64,000 nucleotides of DNA. Source: Microscillaceae bacterium (GTDB lineage: Bacteria > Bacteroidota > Bacteroidia > Cytophagales > Microscillaceae). The translations under genes and the position numbers were made by a program. Shown one piece after another: positions 37,122 to 47,947 of this stretch. The notes under the pieces were generated by a model. The model was not told the DNA's origin and did no database searches. It saw only the letters and a program-made list of their open reading frames with translations. The stretch covers positions 35,318-99,317 of the forward strand of contig JANWZA010000058.1 of assembly GCA_025054775.1 (NCBI GenBank), written 5' to 3'. Every line of letters starts with the position of its first letter. The first letter of the stretch is position 1.

Positions 37122-38612
37122 ATGATAAAGATAAATAAGAAAAGTCTGTACGGGCTTTGGATATATGGTCTATTATTATGCCTCACGTGTAGTTCTAAAA
37201 CAGGTGAATATAACTTGGAAAAGCTAAAAAAAATTATTCAAAATATAGACAATGACTCTGTTCTGCGACGTGGGCATTGGGCCTTGTGTGTCAAATCGGT
37301 GCAAACAGGCAAAATTATCATAGAGCACAATGCCCGTAAAACTATGCTTGTGGCTTCAAATATTAAAGCTATTACCACAGCAACAGCTTTAGAAATTTTA
37401 GGTGAAGACTTTACTTTTGATACACCTATCAAATACAGTGGAACTATCTCAAATGGTATTTTACAAGGTTCAATTTTCATAGAAGGTAGTGGCGACCCTA
37501 CAATGGGCTCTCCCTTAGTGCAAAATGACCTCGAGGCTATGTTTGATGACTGGGTGGCTCACCTACGAAAATTGGGAGTAAATCAAATTACAGGAGCGGT
37601 TATAGCCGATGAGGAAGAGTTTGAGGCTAATCCCTTGCCTAATGGATGGCTTTGGGAAGACATGGGAAACTTTTTCGGCGCGCCTGCTCATGCCATCAAT
37701 ATTTTTGATAATGCCTATACCCTCTACCTTCAACCTGCTACCAAACTCGGGGAGAAAGCTGCCATAGTACGTACAGAACCAAAAATCCCTGATTTACAAT
37801 TCGTGAACGAAATAACTACCGCCTCAGCAGGTACAGGCGACCAAGCCCTTATTTGTGGTGTACCTTACGATAACTTACGATATCTACGCGGAACTATCCC
37901 CATGGGGTATCTTTTCCCTATTCGAGGGTCTATTCCAGACCCCGCTTTGCTTTTAGCCACACTCTTTACTGAAAAATTAAAGAGAGTAGGTATCAAAGTA
38001 GGGCAACCTGCTACCACCACACGAATCTTGAAATTAGCAAAAAAATACATCAATCCACAGCGTACTTTGGTTTACGTAGAGAAATCGCCTAAATTAAAAG
38101 AAATTGTAAATGTTACTAATCTATATAGCGTAAACCTTTATGCAGAAGCTATCTTGAAAGCTATCGGTAAGAAGCAGAAAAAACAAGCAAGTACCTCGGC
38201 AGGAGCAGAGGCAGTAATAGAATTTTGGAAAGCCAAAGGGCTGGACACTGAAGGAATGTATCTTACTGACGGAAGCGGACTATCGCTAACAAATGGAATT
38301 ACGGCTTTGCAGTTAGCTCAGATTTTTTTCTTAGCATATAAGCTAAAAACAAGTGAAACCTTTTATAATTCCTTGCCCATAGCAGGAGTCTCGGGAACAA
38401 TGCTTGGTACAGGCTGGGGAACAAAAGCCCACAATAATCTCCGTGCCAAGACAGGCGGTATGACACGTGTAATCTCCTTTGGAGGATATTTTCACACTCG
38501 CAGAGGAGAGTTGATGGCTTTTAGCCTTATTGCTAACCAATATACGTGTAATTATGCTCAAATGAAAGCTAAGTTAGAACCTGTTTTAGTAGAATTAGCC
38601 AACATCAATTAG
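37122..38612 (+). CDS. dacB: D-alanyl-D-alanine carboxypeptidase/endopeptidase (PBP4 type)
   Basis: 496 residues with an N-terminal hydrophobic segment and a possible lipobox (LTCSS). The penicillin-binding triad is present: SxxK at Ser79-Lys82 in VASNIKAITT, SxN at Ser336-Asn338 in YSVNLYAE, and KTG at 443-445. The long insert between SxxK and SxN and the GSGDPTMGS stretch are typical of class C low-molecular-mass PBPs. It trims peptide stems or cross-links of peptidoglycan in the periplasm. It leads a tight run of genes ending at hemF; the next gene starts 17 bases downstream. Confidence 0.9.
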   Translation: MIKINKKSLYGLWIYGLLLCLTCSSKTGEYNLEKLKKIIQNIDNDSVLRRGHWALCVKSVQTGKIIIEHNARKTMLVASNIKAITTATALEILGEDFTFDTPIKYSGTISNGILQGSIFIEGSGDPTMGSPLVQNDLEAMFDDWVAHLRKLGVNQITGAVIADEEEFEANPLPNGWLWEDMGNFFGAPAHAINIFDNAYTLYLQPATKLGEKAAIVRTEPKIPDLQFVNEITTASAGTGDQALICGVPYDNLRYLRGTIPMGYLFPIRGSIPDPALLLATLFTEKLKRVGIKVGQPATTTRILKLAKKYINPQRTLVYVEKSPKLKEIVNVTNLYSVNLYAEAILKAIGKKQKKQASTSAGAEAVIEFWKAKGLDTEGMYLTDGSGLSLTNGITALQLAQIFFLAYKLKTSETFYNSLPIAGVSGTMLGTGWGTKAHNNLRAKTGGMTRVISFGGYFHTRRGELMAFSLIANQYTCNYAQMKAKLEPVLVELANIN

Positions 38613-38629
38613 TCTAATAGTTCTTAAAG

Positions 38630-39964
38630 ATGGATATAAAAGATATTTTACTCACGCCTTTTTACTTGCTTTTTATCTATGGTTATTTGTACCAAAAAAG
38701 AAGAACAATAAGCAACCCTTTGATGCGGCAGTACTTTATACCTGCCTTTCACGTAAAAGTTATTGGAGCAATTTCGGTAGGGCTAATTTATCAATTCTAC
38801 TACGGAAAAGGTAATCCAAGTGGAGATACATTTGTATTCTTTGCTGATGCTTCACAAATTTATCGTGCCTTTTGGGAAGCCCCCGATGTAGCTCTTAAAC
38901 TTATTTTTTGGGCAACACCTAATAATTACACGCCTGACATATATGACTATGCTGTTCGTATCTACTACTTCATCGATCCTAGAACCTACAATATTATTCG
39001 TATAGCAGGCTTTTTAAGTTTTTTTACTTTTCATACTTATAGTGTTATAGCTATTTTTATAGCTTTATTCTGTTTTTCAGGGCTTTGGGCTACCTACCGT
39101 GCATTTTGCGACATGTTTCCAGATTTATACAGACCTTTGGCTGTGGCATGTTTTTTCATTCCCTCTGTATTTTTTTGGGGCTCAGGCTTACTTAAAGACT
39201 CTATTAGCATGGGAATTTTAGGTTGGATGTTCTATTATTTGTATTTTGGATTCTTCAAACTCAAAAATGTATGGACGGCTGCTATTATGCTTGTAATCAT
39301 GTTCATTTTTATGCGATACTTCCGAGTGCATATTTTAATGGGCTTTGTTCCATCAGCGGCTTTGTGGCTTTTTTTGCAATACCGTAGCTATATTCGTAAT
39401 ACTTTTATTCGCCTAATTTCTTTTCCTGTACTTTTAGCAATAGCCCTTCCCTTTGCATTTTTAGCCCTGCAAAAAATTGCAGAAGAGGATGCCCAATATA
39501 ACCTTAATCAAGTAGCTCAAACAGCCAAAGTTTCTAACGACTGGCTTGTTTATATGAGTACCGTGGAAAAAGGCTCTACCTATAGTTTAGGTGAGTTTGA
39601 TGGTACTATTACTGGATTAATTGCCAAAATGCCTCAGGCAATTTGGCTTTCACTATATAGACCTTATCCTTGGGAAGCAAAAAGTTTTATTATGTTTTTA
39701 TCTGCTATTGAGTCTTTTTTACTACTATATTTAAGCATAAGAGTGTTTTTATCCACACGCATTGGGAAATTAATTATTATTTTCACTGAAAAACCTGTGC
39801 TCGTTTTTTGCCTTGTTTTTAGTTTATTCTTTGGCTTTGCCGTAGCAATTAGTAGTGGTAATTTTGGTACAATGGTTCGCTATCGTATTGCATTTTTGCC
39901 GTTTTTTTTAGCTATGATATATATTATCCACTTCCAAGTGAATGGGAATAGAAAACTTATCTAA
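38630..39964 (+). CDS. Multi-pass membrane protein of unknown function
   Basis: 444 residues. Hydrophobic segments recur throughout (about 8-10 predicted membrane spans), with a soluble loop at about 285-335 (EEDAQYNLNQVAQTAKVSN...). The aromatic-rich core includes RAFCDMFPDLYRPL and FFIPSVFFWGSGLLKDSIS. The topology is reminiscent of membrane glycosyltransferases or polysaccharide polymerases, but I see no diagnostic motif and make no assignment. It is 17 bases after dacB and upstream of a TetR-family gene, probably in one transcript. Confidence 0.7.
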   Translation: MDIKDILLTPFYLLFIYGYLYQKRRTISNPLMRQYFIPAFHVKVIGAISVGLIYQFYYGKGNPSGDTFVFFADASQIYRAFWEAPDVALKLIFWATPNNYTPDIYDYAVRIYYFIDPRTYNIIRIAGFLSFFTFHTYSVIAIFIALFCFSGLWATYRAFCDMFPDLYRPLAVACFFIPSVFFWGSGLLKDSISMGILGWMFYYLYFGFFKLKNVWTAAIMLVIMFIFMRYFRVHILMGFVPSAALWLFLQYRSYIRNTFIRLISFPVLLAIALPFAFLALQKIAEEDAQYNLNQVAQTAKVSNDWLVYMSTVEKGSTYSLGEFDGTITGLIAKMPQAIWLSLYRPYPWEAKSFIMFLSAIESFLLLYLSIRVFLSTRIGKLIIIFTEKPVLVFCLVFSLFFGFAVAISSGNFGTMVRYRIAFLPFFLAMIYIIHFQVNGNRKLI

Positions 39965-40050
39965 AATCTTTGTTTTTCAAACTTTACATTTTTACTAATA
40001 GTTTTATCCACAAACAGAAAAAATCAGTTCGCAAATCAATATCAAAAATT

Positions 40051-40701
40051 ATGGAAAATACCGAAAGTACGATAAGTAAAGAGCAGATTATTGAAGGCTT
40101 TATCAAATATGCCTTGGAAAATGAAAAATATCCCAAATCCGCTTATCAGTTAGCTAAGTTTATAGGCATCACTGAAAAAGACTTTTACCAATATTTTGGC
40201 TCTATTCAAGCCGTAGAAAGTGCTATTTGGGTAAGCTTTTTTGAAATTACCTTAAAAACCATAGAAGCCGACGAAGTGTACGCCAAATACAGCGTGAGAG
40301 AAAAACTACTAGCCTTTTACTACATGTGGTTAGAAACTCTGAAAGAAAACCGAAGCTATATTCTTTTTGCTACTGAAAATCTACAACCTACCCAGCTAAT
40401 ACCTGCCTACCTTAAAGAATTTAGAGAAAAATTCACCACTTATGTTGAAAATCTATTAGCCGAAGGTAAAGAAACAGGTGAGGTAGCCAGCAGGCAATTC
40501 ATAGACCGTAGTTATCCATTTATCTTTTGGATGCAAGCCTTGCTTATTCTTCGCTTTTGGCTCAAAGATACGAGTAAAAATTTTGAACAGACCGATGCCT
40601 TCGTAGAAAAAGCCGTTAATTTTGCCTTTGATTTCGTAGGTAAAACCGTCTTTGACTCCGCTTTTGACTTTGCCAAATTTGTTTTCCAAAATAGAAAGTA
40701 A
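40051..40701 (+). CDS. TetR-family transcriptional regulator
   Basis: 216 residues. The N-terminal helix-turn-helix reads KYPKSAYQLAKFIGITEKDFYQYFGSIQAVESAIW, matching TetR DNA-binding domains (second helix, turn, recognition helix, then the FYxYF pattern). The C-terminal helical domain presumably binds an effector; its identity is not evident. The frame opens at TTG 39970, but the ATG at 40051 gives a usual TetR N-terminus. hemF starts 3 bases after its stop, so the two are co-transcribed, and heme-linked or autogenous control is possible but unproven. Confidence 0.8.
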   Translation: MENTESTISKEQIIEGFIKYALENEKYPKSAYQLAKFIGITEKDFYQYFGSIQAVESAIWVSFFEITLKTIEADEVYAKYSVREKLLAFYYMWLETLKENRSYILFATENLQPTQLIPAYLKEFREKFTTYVENLLAEGKETGEVASRQFIDRSYPFIFWMQALLILRFWLKDTSKNFEQTDAFVEKAVNFAFDFVGKTVFDSAFDFAKFVFQNRK

Positions 40702-40704
40702 ACC

Positions 40705-41613
40705 ATGCAAGCACTTGCTACCCCTTCCAAAGAACAAATTACCAACTATTTTCAAGACTTACAAAACCGTATCTGCCATGCCATAGAACAAGCTGATAGA
40801 AAAGGAAAATTCTTAACAGACACTTGGCAAAGACTTGAAGGCGGCGGAGGCATATCGCGTATAATTCAGCAAGGACAAGTTTTGGAAAAGGCAGGAGTAA
40901 ACTTCTCTGCTGTTTTTGGAGAAATTCCTGAAGCCTTACGTACTCACTTTCAGTTTCAAGGTGAAAAGTTTTATGCCACAGGTGTGTCTATTGTCATGCA
41001 CCCGCACAACCCTTTCGTGCCTATTATTCACATGAACGTAAGGTATTTTCAATTAGACGAACATACAGCATGGTTCGGCGGAGGTATTGACCTTACACCA
41101 CACTACATAGACGAGGAAGAGGCGCGATTTTTTCACCAATCTCTCAAAAATATTTGTGATAAGTATCATACTAATTATTATGCCACTTTCAAAAAATGGG
41201 CTGATGATTACTTTTTTATCAAGCATAGACAAGAAACGCGCGGCATCGGAGGCATATTTTTTGATAGGTTAAAAGCAGACTCAGAATTTAGTCTTTACGA
41301 TAGATTTCTTTTCGTACAAGAGGTAGCAGAAGCTTTTGTGCCTATTTATACGCATCTAATAGCAAAAAATAAGAACAGACCTTTTACAGAACAGCATAAA
41401 CGATGGCAACTCTTGCGAAGAGGGCGATACGTAGAGTTTAACCTAGTGTACGATGCAGGCACCAAGTTTGGCTTAGAAACCAACGGAAGAATAGAGTCTA
41501 TTCTGATGAGTTTACCGCCGTATGTTTCTTGGGAGTATAACTATGTACCTCAATCTGGTTCAGCAGAAGAGAAAACCTTGAAATTGCTTAAAAAAGGGAT
41601 AGAATGGGTGTAA
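40705..41613 (+). CDS. hemF: Oxygen-dependent coproporphyrinogen III oxidase
   Basis: 302 residues, typical HemF length. Family motifs: EGGGGISRIIQQGQVLEKAGVN, GVSIVMHPHNPFVPIIHMNVRYF, WFGGGIDLTPHY, CDKYH, ETRGIGGIFFDRL, RGRYVEFNLVYDAGTKFGL and SLPPYVSWEY. It oxidatively decarboxylates coproporphyrinogen III to protoporphyrinogen IX using oxygen, in the cytoplasm. This indicates aerobic heme synthesis and fits the heme-rich respiratory operon that begins 283 bases downstream. Confidence 0.96.
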   Translation: MQALATPSKEQITNYFQDLQNRICHAIEQADRKGKFLTDTWQRLEGGGGISRIIQQGQVLEKAGVNFSAVFGEIPEALRTHFQFQGEKFYATGVSIVMHPHNPFVPIIHMNVRYFQLDEHTAWFGGGIDLTPHYIDEEEARFFHQSLKNICDKYHTNYYATFKKWADDYFFIKHRQETRGIGGIFFDRLKADSEFSLYDRFLFVQEVAEAFVPIYTHLIAKNKNRPFTEQHKRWQLLRRGRYVEFNLVYDAGTKFGLETNGRIESILMSLPPYVSWEYNYVPQSGSAEEKTLKLLKKGIEWV

Positions 41614-41732
41614 AAATGCTTTTTTCTTATTTAGAATTTGTATAAATTATTGAAAATTTGTTTTTTAACCTACTGATTTACACATACTTATGATGAAAAA
41701 GTAAGAACTTTGAACCCAAGAGTAATACAAAT

Positions 41733-41764
41733 TTTGGTTTATCAAATTGCATAAAATACTTTTG
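41733..41764 (+). promoter_or_regulatory. Predicted promoter of the act-cox respiratory operon
   Basis: TTTG (41733-41736), 20 bases, TACTTTTG (41757-41764): exact box and spacing match. A second box-like TATTTTTG lies at 41770-41777. The leader would be about 125 bases, long enough to hold regulation, though I see no strong hairpin in it. This is the only clear promoter found before 58 kb. Confidence 0.65.
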
Positions 41765-41896
41765 TACTGTATTTTTGTAAAGTACTATCAAAATAAGCAA
41801 ATGAGCAAGTAATCATAGTGAGATATTAGAAACAACAAATAACAAGATTGTAAGTTAGGAACTATCAATGAACTTTAACATAAAATTCTAAATTCT

Positions 41897-43162
41897 ATGT
41901 TTTCTACAAGTAAATCTAAGTGGGTTAAAAGAACAATTCTTTCGGCTTATTTTGTGTGTTCGGCTATCACTTTTTTGATAGCACAAGCCGATAGTACCCA
42001 AAAGTCTTCAGGAAGTGATGCAGCTACATTAGAAAAAGGTAAAACCTTGTTCAATCAGAATTGTGTGCAATGTCATGGATTAGGAGAGGAAGCAATCGTA
42101 GGTCCTGGCTTAAAAGGCTTATTAGATCGCCGTTCAGAAGCATGGCTTATTCCTTGGATACGAAATTCACAAGCTGTTATCAAATCGGGAGACACCTACG
42201 CAGTTGAACTATACAAAAAGTATAATAACACAGTAATGCCTGCTTATCCTGATTTTAGTGATGCAGATATTAAAGCTATTATTGCGTACATAGATACGGA
42301 GAGCAAAAAAGCACCTACCACTGCTGCCGCAATAAGCACACCAGGAGCCTCAGAGGGAGCAGTCGCCCAAGAATCAGGAGCTACAGGCTATCTTAATGCG
42401 TTGCTTATAGTTTTAGTTGTTATTTTATGTTTAATTATTGCTGTATTAGGTGTATTGTTATCTTTTATTAAAAAGTATGTAGCCCAAGAAAAGCCTGACC
42501 TATCTGAAGAAGATAAAGAATTACTCAATCCTAAATTTGACTTTGGAGCAATCTTTAGAAGTTCAGCTTTCATTACGGGAGCGGCTATATTTTTAGTATT
42601 AGTAATGCTCAAATCTTTGCTTGACTTTGCCCTTGACGTAGGTATCCAACAAGGCTATGCCCCCGTCCAACCTATCGCTTTTTCTCATAAATTGCATGCA
42701 GGAGAATACAAAATAGAATGTAACTACTGTCATACAGGAGTAGACAAAGGTAAACAAGCTACTATACCTGGGGCAAATACTTGTATGAATTGTCATGGTG
42801 AAATTAAACGCGAATCACCCGAAATTAAGAAAATATATGCTGCTATTGAAAATGACCAACCAATTGAGTGGGTACGTGTGCATAACTTACCTGATTTGGC
42901 ATATTTCAATCACGCACAACATGTAAAGGTAGGGCAAATTCAATGCTCTCAGTGCCATGGTAAAGTAGAAGAGATGGAAGTAGTACAGCAACGTGCAACG
43001 CTTACTATGGGCTGGTGTATCAATTGCCACAGGCAAACCGTAGTTAAAGCTGAAGGTAATGCGTATTATGATAAGTTAATGTTTGCTCATAGAAATCAAG
43101 GCGGAAAACAATTGAAAGTAGAAAATATTGGTGGATTAGAGTGTTCTAAATGTCATTATTGA
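41897..43162 (+). CDS. actA: ActA: multiheme cytochrome c subunit of Alternative Complex III, with extra N-terminal cytochrome c domain
   Basis: 421 residues. After a signal or anchor segment comes a class I cytochrome c domain with CVQCH (56-60) and a distal methionine region (NTVMPAYPDFSDADIKAIIAY). Two membrane spans follow (about 163-192 and 217-240). The multiheme part has CxxCH at 275, 296, 350, 374 and 416. That makes six heme c motifs: the five expected of ActA plus one from the fused domain. ActA carries electrons from the quinol site toward the oxidase on the periplasmic side. First gene of the operon. Confidence 0.92.
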   Translation: MFSTSKSKWVKRTILSAYFVCSAITFLIAQADSTQKSSGSDAATLEKGKTLFNQNCVQCHGLGEEAIVGPGLKGLLDRRSEAWLIPWIRNSQAVIKSGDTYAVELYKKYNNTVMPAYPDFSDADIKAIIAYIDTESKKAPTTAAAISTPGASEGAVAQESGATGYLNALLIVLVVILCLIIAVLGVLLSFIKKYVAQEKPDLSEEDKELLNPKFDFGAIFRSSAFITGAAIFLVLVMLKSLLDFALDVGIQQGYAPVQPIAFSHKLHAGEYKIECNYCHTGVDKGKQATIPGANTCMNCHGEIKRESPEIKKIYAAIENDQPIEWVRVHNLPDLAYFNHAQHVKVGQIQCSQCHGKVEEMEVVQQRATLTMGWCINCHRQTVVKAEGNAYYDKLMFAHRNQGGKQLKVENIGGLECSKCHY

Positions 43163-43269
43163 TAAAAAAATATGAAACAAAAGAGTGAGAAAATATTTAC
43201 GATTTCTCACCTTTACGGATAAAAACTATCTTAAAGAATAATATTTCATTTTTCTAATATTTAATCATC

Positions 43270-46200
43270 ATGGAAGAAAAAAAATATTGGAGAGGCTTAG
43301 AAGAACTAACAAACGATACAGAATTTGTAAAAAATGCACATAGAGAATTTGTTAATCTACCTAACACCGACGAGTCTGACTTTTCAGAACCGAGCCGTAG
43401 AGACTTCCTAAAACTAATGGGTTTTAGCATTGCCGCTGCCTCATTAGCCGCTTGCGAAGCCCCTGTTAAAAAAGCAATTCCTTACTTAAATAAACCCGAA
43501 GATATTGACCCAGGTATTCCTAATATTTATGCCACTTCCTATTTTCAAGAGGGAGAATATGCATCTTTGTTGGTAAAAACCCGAGAAGGAAGACCTATAA
43601 AAATAGAGCCTAACAACGACGCCTCTTTTGGTGCAACCACCTCGGCACGTGTGCAAGCTTCTGTCTTGAACTTGTACGACGATAGCCGATATAAAACCTT
43701 TGTAGAGAATAACCAACCCCTTGAATATCCTGCTTTTGATGAAGAGAAAAATGCAGTCTACCAAAAAAAGGTGAAGGCAATTGATGAAAAAATAATCCAA
43801 AAGCTAGCCTCTGCCTCAAACATCCGCCTTGTATCAGGTACAATTATTAGCCCATCTACTCAAGAGGTAATTAAGGAATTCATAAAGAAGTATCCTAACA
43901 CAAAACACATTACTTATGATACCCCATCCGCCTCTGGTATTTTGAAGGCTAATAAAAAAACCAATGGCGTAGAGGTTATACCTACCTACAATTTTGATAA
44001 GGCTGAAATTATTGTAAGCTTTGGGGCAGATTTCTTAAATAATTGGTTGAATGCTTCTACTTATGCAAAGCAATACGCTCAAAATCGTAAGTTAAGTAAA
44101 GACAATGCGAATGCAAAATTAGTACGGCATTATCAATTTGAAGCACGCATGTCCCTTACAGGAGCTAATGCCGATTACCGAGCAGCAGTTAAACCTTCAG
44201 AAGAAGCCTTATTAGTTGCCGCTTTATATGATAAATTGAATGGCGGCAACCCCGAAATAAAAAATCCCAAAGCACAACAGCTATTAGATAAAGCAGCTAC
44301 AGAGCTACAAAACAATAAAGGAAAATCTTTGGTGGTAAGTGGATCTAATGATGAGAATGTACAAATAGTAGTAAATGCTATCAATAAAATGTTAGATAAC
44401 TATGGAGCTACTATTGATTTAGATACTCCACTTTACATTCGCAAAGGTAAAGACGAGGATATGCTCAACTTGATTGAAGAGATAAAATCTTCATCAGTTG
44501 ATGCAATCATTTTCTATGGTGTTAATCCTGTGTTTACTCACCCCAAAGGCGATGAATTGAAATCGATACTAAAAAATGTAGCCCTAAAGATATCCTTTGC
44601 AGAACGTCCTGATGAAACCTCAGTACTTTGTGATTTTGTTTGCCCTGACCACAACTATTTAGAGGCTTGGAACGATGCTATGCCGCGCAAAGGCTTTTAT
44701 GCCCTAGCACAGCCTACCATTTCACCTATTTTTAAGACACGTGCCGCGCAAGAAAGTCTATTGATTTGGGCAGGAAATAATACTAATTTTTATGACTATA
44801 TAAGAAGTTATTGGAAAGCTAATTTGTTTGGTACACAAACTAAGTATAAAACTTTTGAAGACTTCTGGAATTACTCTCTCCACGATGGATTTTTTGAAAC
44901 TACTGCCGTAGTAAAGGATACGCCCAAAGCCGAAAATAAAAAAGATAGAAAAGATGAACCCGAAGCTAAAACCGCTACTGCTAATATTTCAGAGGCAAAA
45001 GCAAACATAGAACAAAGCTATAAGGTGAGCAATGATGTAGAACTGGTTTTATACGAAACTACGGCACTTGCCACAGGCTTACAAGCTAATAATCCTTGGC
45101 TACAAGAATTGCCAGACCCTGTTACAAAGGCTTGTTGGGGCAACTATGTATGCGTCTCTCAAAAATTTGCAAAGGAAAAAGACCTTAAACAGGAAGATGT
45201 TATCAAGGTAGAAGCAAATGGAAAATCCGTTGAGTTGCCCGTACTCATTCAACCTGGGCAAGCTAATAATACACTTGCCATAGCAATCGGTTATGGTAGA
45301 ACCGAATGTGGGAAAGTAGGTAAAGCAGTAGGAGCTAATGCAATTTATTTGGCTACAACGAAAGAAGATAGTTTACATCTTTTTGCCTCACAAGCTAAAT
45401 TTACTAAAACAGATAAAAAAGAGCGAATTGCCCAAACTCAAACGCACCATACCATCATGGGGCGTGATATAATTCAAGAAGCAACTTTGAGTGATTACCA
45501 AAAAGACCCTGCCGCAGGGCGCAGCGTGGTAAAAATTCACACCTCGGAAGGCTTGAAAAAAGCTACTGATATTACACTTTGGAGAGGGCATAAATACCAT
45601 AACCACTCCTGGGGTATGGTAATTGACTTGAATAGCTGTATCGGTTGTGGTGCGTGTGTAATTGCTTGTCAAGTAGAAAATAATATACCTACTGTTGGTA
45701 AAAAGGAAGTTCTAATGGCAAGAGAAATGCACTGGATACGCATAGACCGTTACTACAGCAGTGATGCCGAAAAAGAAGATTTGAAAGGTTTGGAAGTTGC
45801 TTCTGAAGATCCGCAAGTAACTTTTCAACCTATGATGTGCCAGCATTGCAACAATGCTCCTTGTGAAACGGTCTGTCCCGTAGTGGCTACTACGCATAGC
45901 TCTGAAGGGTTAAACCAAATGGCATACAATCGTTGTATTGGTACGCGCTACTGTGCTAATAACTGCCCTTACAAAGTGCGAAGGTTTAACTGGTTCCACT
46001 ATGCCGAGGATAGTAGATTTGCTACCGTGAACTATACGCAAACCACAGACTTGGGCAGGATGGTACTCAACCCAAATGTAACAGTGCGTTCAAGAGGAGT
46101 AATGGAGAAATGTAGTATGTGTGTACAACGTATTCAAGAAGGCAAACTTACTGCTAAAAAAGAGAAACGCACCGTTAAAGACGAGGATATCATTACAGCT

Positions 46201-46452
46201 TGCGCCCAAACTTGTCCTACTGAGGCTATTGTGTTTGGCGATATGAATAATACTGAAAGTAAGATTGCTAAAATATTGAATATTAAGTCAGAAATTAAGA
46301 GGTATGACGATGGAAAGGAAGAAATAATCTATACAATGAACGAACCTCGTGCTTACCATGTTTTAGCAGAGATTAACATAAAACCTCAAGTTTCCTACTT
46401 AACACGCATTAGAAATATTGATAAATTAGATAAAAAAGAAAAAAAAGCTTAA
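43270..46452 (+). CDS. actB: ActB: molybdopterin-oxidoreductase-like / iron-sulfur subunit of Alternative Complex III
   Basis: 1060 residues. A Tat-like signal [17 protein letters not shown] follows a 47-residue lead, giving way to AACEAP. The long middle part resembles molybdopterin oxidoreductases but in characterised ActB binds no cofactor. The C-terminal ferredoxin-like part (about 785-1010) holds the cysteine sets [44 protein letters not shown] and [10 protein letters not shown] with a late CAQTCP, enough for four iron-sulfur clusters. It forms the peripheral electron-wiring arm with ActA. ActC follows closely. Confidence 0.94.
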   Translation: MEEKKYWRGLEELTNDTEFVKNAHREFVNLPNTDESDFSEPSRRDFLKLMGFSIAAASLAACEAPVKKAIPYLNKPEDIDPGIPNIYATSYFQEGEYASLLVKTREGRPIKIEPNNDASFGATTSARVQASVLNLYDDSRYKTFVENNQPLEYPAFDEEKNAVYQKKVKAIDEKIIQKLASASNIRLVSGTIISPSTQEVIKEFIKKYPNTKHITYDTPSASGILKANKKTNGVEVIPTYNFDKAEIIVSFGADFLNNWLNASTYAKQYAQNRKLSKDNANAKLVRHYQFEARMSLTGANADYRAAVKPSEEALLVAALYDKLNGGNPEIKNPKAQQLLDKAATELQNNKGKSLVVSGSNDENVQIVVNAINKMLDNYGATIDLDTPLYIRKGKDEDMLNLIEEIKSSSVDAIIFYGVNPVFTHPKGDELKSILKNVALKISFAERPDETSVLCDFVCPDHNYLEAWNDAMPRKGFYALAQPTISPIFKTRAAQESLLIWAGNNTNFYDYIRSYWKANLFGTQTKYKTFEDFWNYSLHDGFFETTAVVKDTPKAENKKDRKDEPEAKTATANISEAKANIEQSYKVSNDVELVLYETTALATGLQANNPWLQELPDPVTKACWGNYVCVSQKFAKEKDLKQEDVIKVEANGKSVELPVLIQPGQANNTLAIAIGYGRTECGKVGKAVGANAIYLATTKEDSLHLFASQAKFTKTDKKERIAQTQTHHTIMGRDIIQEATLSDYQKDPAAGRSVVKIHTSEGLKKATDITLWRGHKYHNHSWGMVIDLNSCIGCGACVIACQVENNIPTVGKKEVLMAREMHWIRIDRYYSSDAEKEDLKGLEVASEDPQVTFQPMMCQHCNNAPCETVCPVVATTHSSEGLNQMAYNRCIGTRYCANNCPYKVRRFNWFHYAEDSRFATVNYTQTTDLGRMVLNPNVTVRSRGVMEKCSMCVQRIQEGKLTAKKEKRTVKDEDIITACAQTCPTEAIVFGDMNNTESKIAKILNIKSEIKRYDDGKEEIIYTMNEPRAYHVLAEINIKPQVSYLTRIRNIDKLDKKEKKA

Positions 46453-46496
46453 ATTTGGAAACAAATTTTTCAATAGTACTTAAATTCCTTAAATAT

Positions 46497-47924
46497 ATGC
46501 AATATACTTCACCTATAAGAGAACCCCTTGTGCTTCAAGGTAAAACTTATGCAGATGTTACTGAAGATATTTGCAGACAAGTAGAAGCAGCACCGAATCC
46601 ACGCTGGTTAGGAGCAATGTTTCTTTCCTTATTAGCACTTGGATGGGGTAGCTATACGCTTTATCGTACTTGGTGGTACGGAATTGGCGAATGGGGCTTA
46701 AACAAAACCGTAGGGTGGGCTTGGGATATTACTAACTTCGTATGGTGGGTTGGTATTGGACATGCAGGTACGCTTATTTCGGCAATCTTGTTACTGTTTA
46801 GGCAAAAATGGAGAACCTCTATTAATCGAGCCGCCGAAGCGATGACTATCTTCGCCGTACTATGTGCAGGTTCTTTTATCTTAATGCACATGGGTAGGCC
46901 TTGGCTAGCTCATTGGGCTTTACCTCTACCTAACACCTACGGATCTCTTTGGGTTAACTTTAACTCACCTCTTGTTTGGGATGTATTTGCGATTAGTACT
47001 TACCTCACAGTTTCCATAGTATTTTGGTACATGGGGCTTATCCCTGATTTGGCAACTATCCGTGAAAGAGCCAAGAATCCAATCGCAAGATTTATCTATG
47101 GGGCTATGAGCTTTGCCTGGAACGGCTCAGCAAAGACTTGGGCAAGATATGAAATGGTAGCTTTAGTATTAGCAGGTTTATCCACGCCACTTGTACTTTC
47201 AGTGCATACCATAGTAAGTTTTGACTTCGCTACCTCTGTAATTCCTGGTTGGCACACTACTATATTCCCCCCTTACTTCGTAGCAGGTGCTATTTTCTCA
47301 GGGTTTGCTATGGTACTTACGCTTATGCTTATTACTCGCCATGTGTATAAGTTACAAGCATACATTACCTTAGAACATATAGAGTCAATGAATAAGATTA
47401 TCTTGCTCACAGGCTCTATTGTTGGTATTGCTTATTTAACTGAGTTTTTTATTGCCTGGTACTCAGGTGTTGAGTACGAGTCTTACTGTTTTATCAATCG
47501 TGCCTTCGGTCCCTACTGGTGGGCTTATTGGTCAATGATGACTTGTAACGTAATCTCCCCACAATTCTTTTGGTTTAGGTCAATGCGTAGAAATATTTAT
47601 GTTACTTTCGCTTTATCTATTGTAGTAAATATTGGCATGTGGTTTGAACGTTTTGTAATTATCGTTACTTCTCTGCACCGTGATTATGTTCCTTCAAGTT
47701 GGACAATGTTCTGGCCTACCTATGTAGACGTAGGAGATTACATTTTCTCTTTTGGCTTCTTCTTTACTTGCTTTTTCTTGTTTGCCAAATTCTTGCCTGT
47801 TATCAATATTGCAGAAGTAAAAGCAATACTTAAATCTTCCTCAGCACCTTCAGTGATAGAGAAAGAAGAAAAAGTAAAAGCAGGAGTGAAGCTAACACCT
47901 TCATACAATCCGAAAAGCGAATAA
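46497..47924 (+). CDS. actC: ActC: NrfD-like quinol-binding membrane subunit
   Basis: 475 residues with about ten membrane spans. It begins [20 protein letters not shown], the characteristic ActC N-terminus, followed by TEDICRQVE. It belongs to the NrfD/PsrC family and contributes a quinol-oxidation site in the membrane core. The frame opens at a TTG at 46455 directly after the ActB stop, but the ATG at 46497 gives the family start. A conserved aromatic/His-rich region ([20 protein letters not shown]) is present. Confidence 0.93.
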   Translation: MQYTSPIREPLVLQGKTYADVTEDICRQVEAAPNPRWLGAMFLSLLALGWGSYTLYRTWWYGIGEWGLNKTVGWAWDITNFVWWVGIGHAGTLISAILLLFRQKWRTSINRAAEAMTIFAVLCAGSFILMHMGRPWLAHWALPLPNTYGSLWVNFNSPLVWDVFAISTYLTVSIVFWYMGLIPDLATIRERAKNPIARFIYGAMSFAWNGSAKTWARYEMVALVLAGLSTPLVLSVHTIVSFDFATSVIPGWHTTIFPPYFVAGAIFSGFAMVLTLMLITRHVYKLQAYITLEHIESMNKIILLTGSIVGIAYLTEFFIAWYSGVEYESYCFINRAFGPYWWAYWSMMTCNVISPQFFWFRSMRRNIYVTFALSIVVNIGMWFERFVIIVTSLHRDYVPSSWTMFWPTYVDVGDYIFSFGFFFTCFFLFAKFLPVINIAEVKAILKSSSAPSVIEKEEKVKAGVKLTPSYNPKSE

Positions 47925-47947
47925 GTTAAACCTTAAATGCTAAAAAG

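Noticed and set aside
43270..46452. ActB considered as a true molybdoenzyme
   Set aside because: Its place in the act operon and the family architecture identify it as ActB, whose molybdopterin-like domain lacks the cofactor in characterised complexes.
46455..46496. TTG start for actC directly after the actB stop
   Set aside because: The extension is not part of the ActC N-terminus; the ATG at 46497 begins the recognised family sequence. It cannot be fully excluded.
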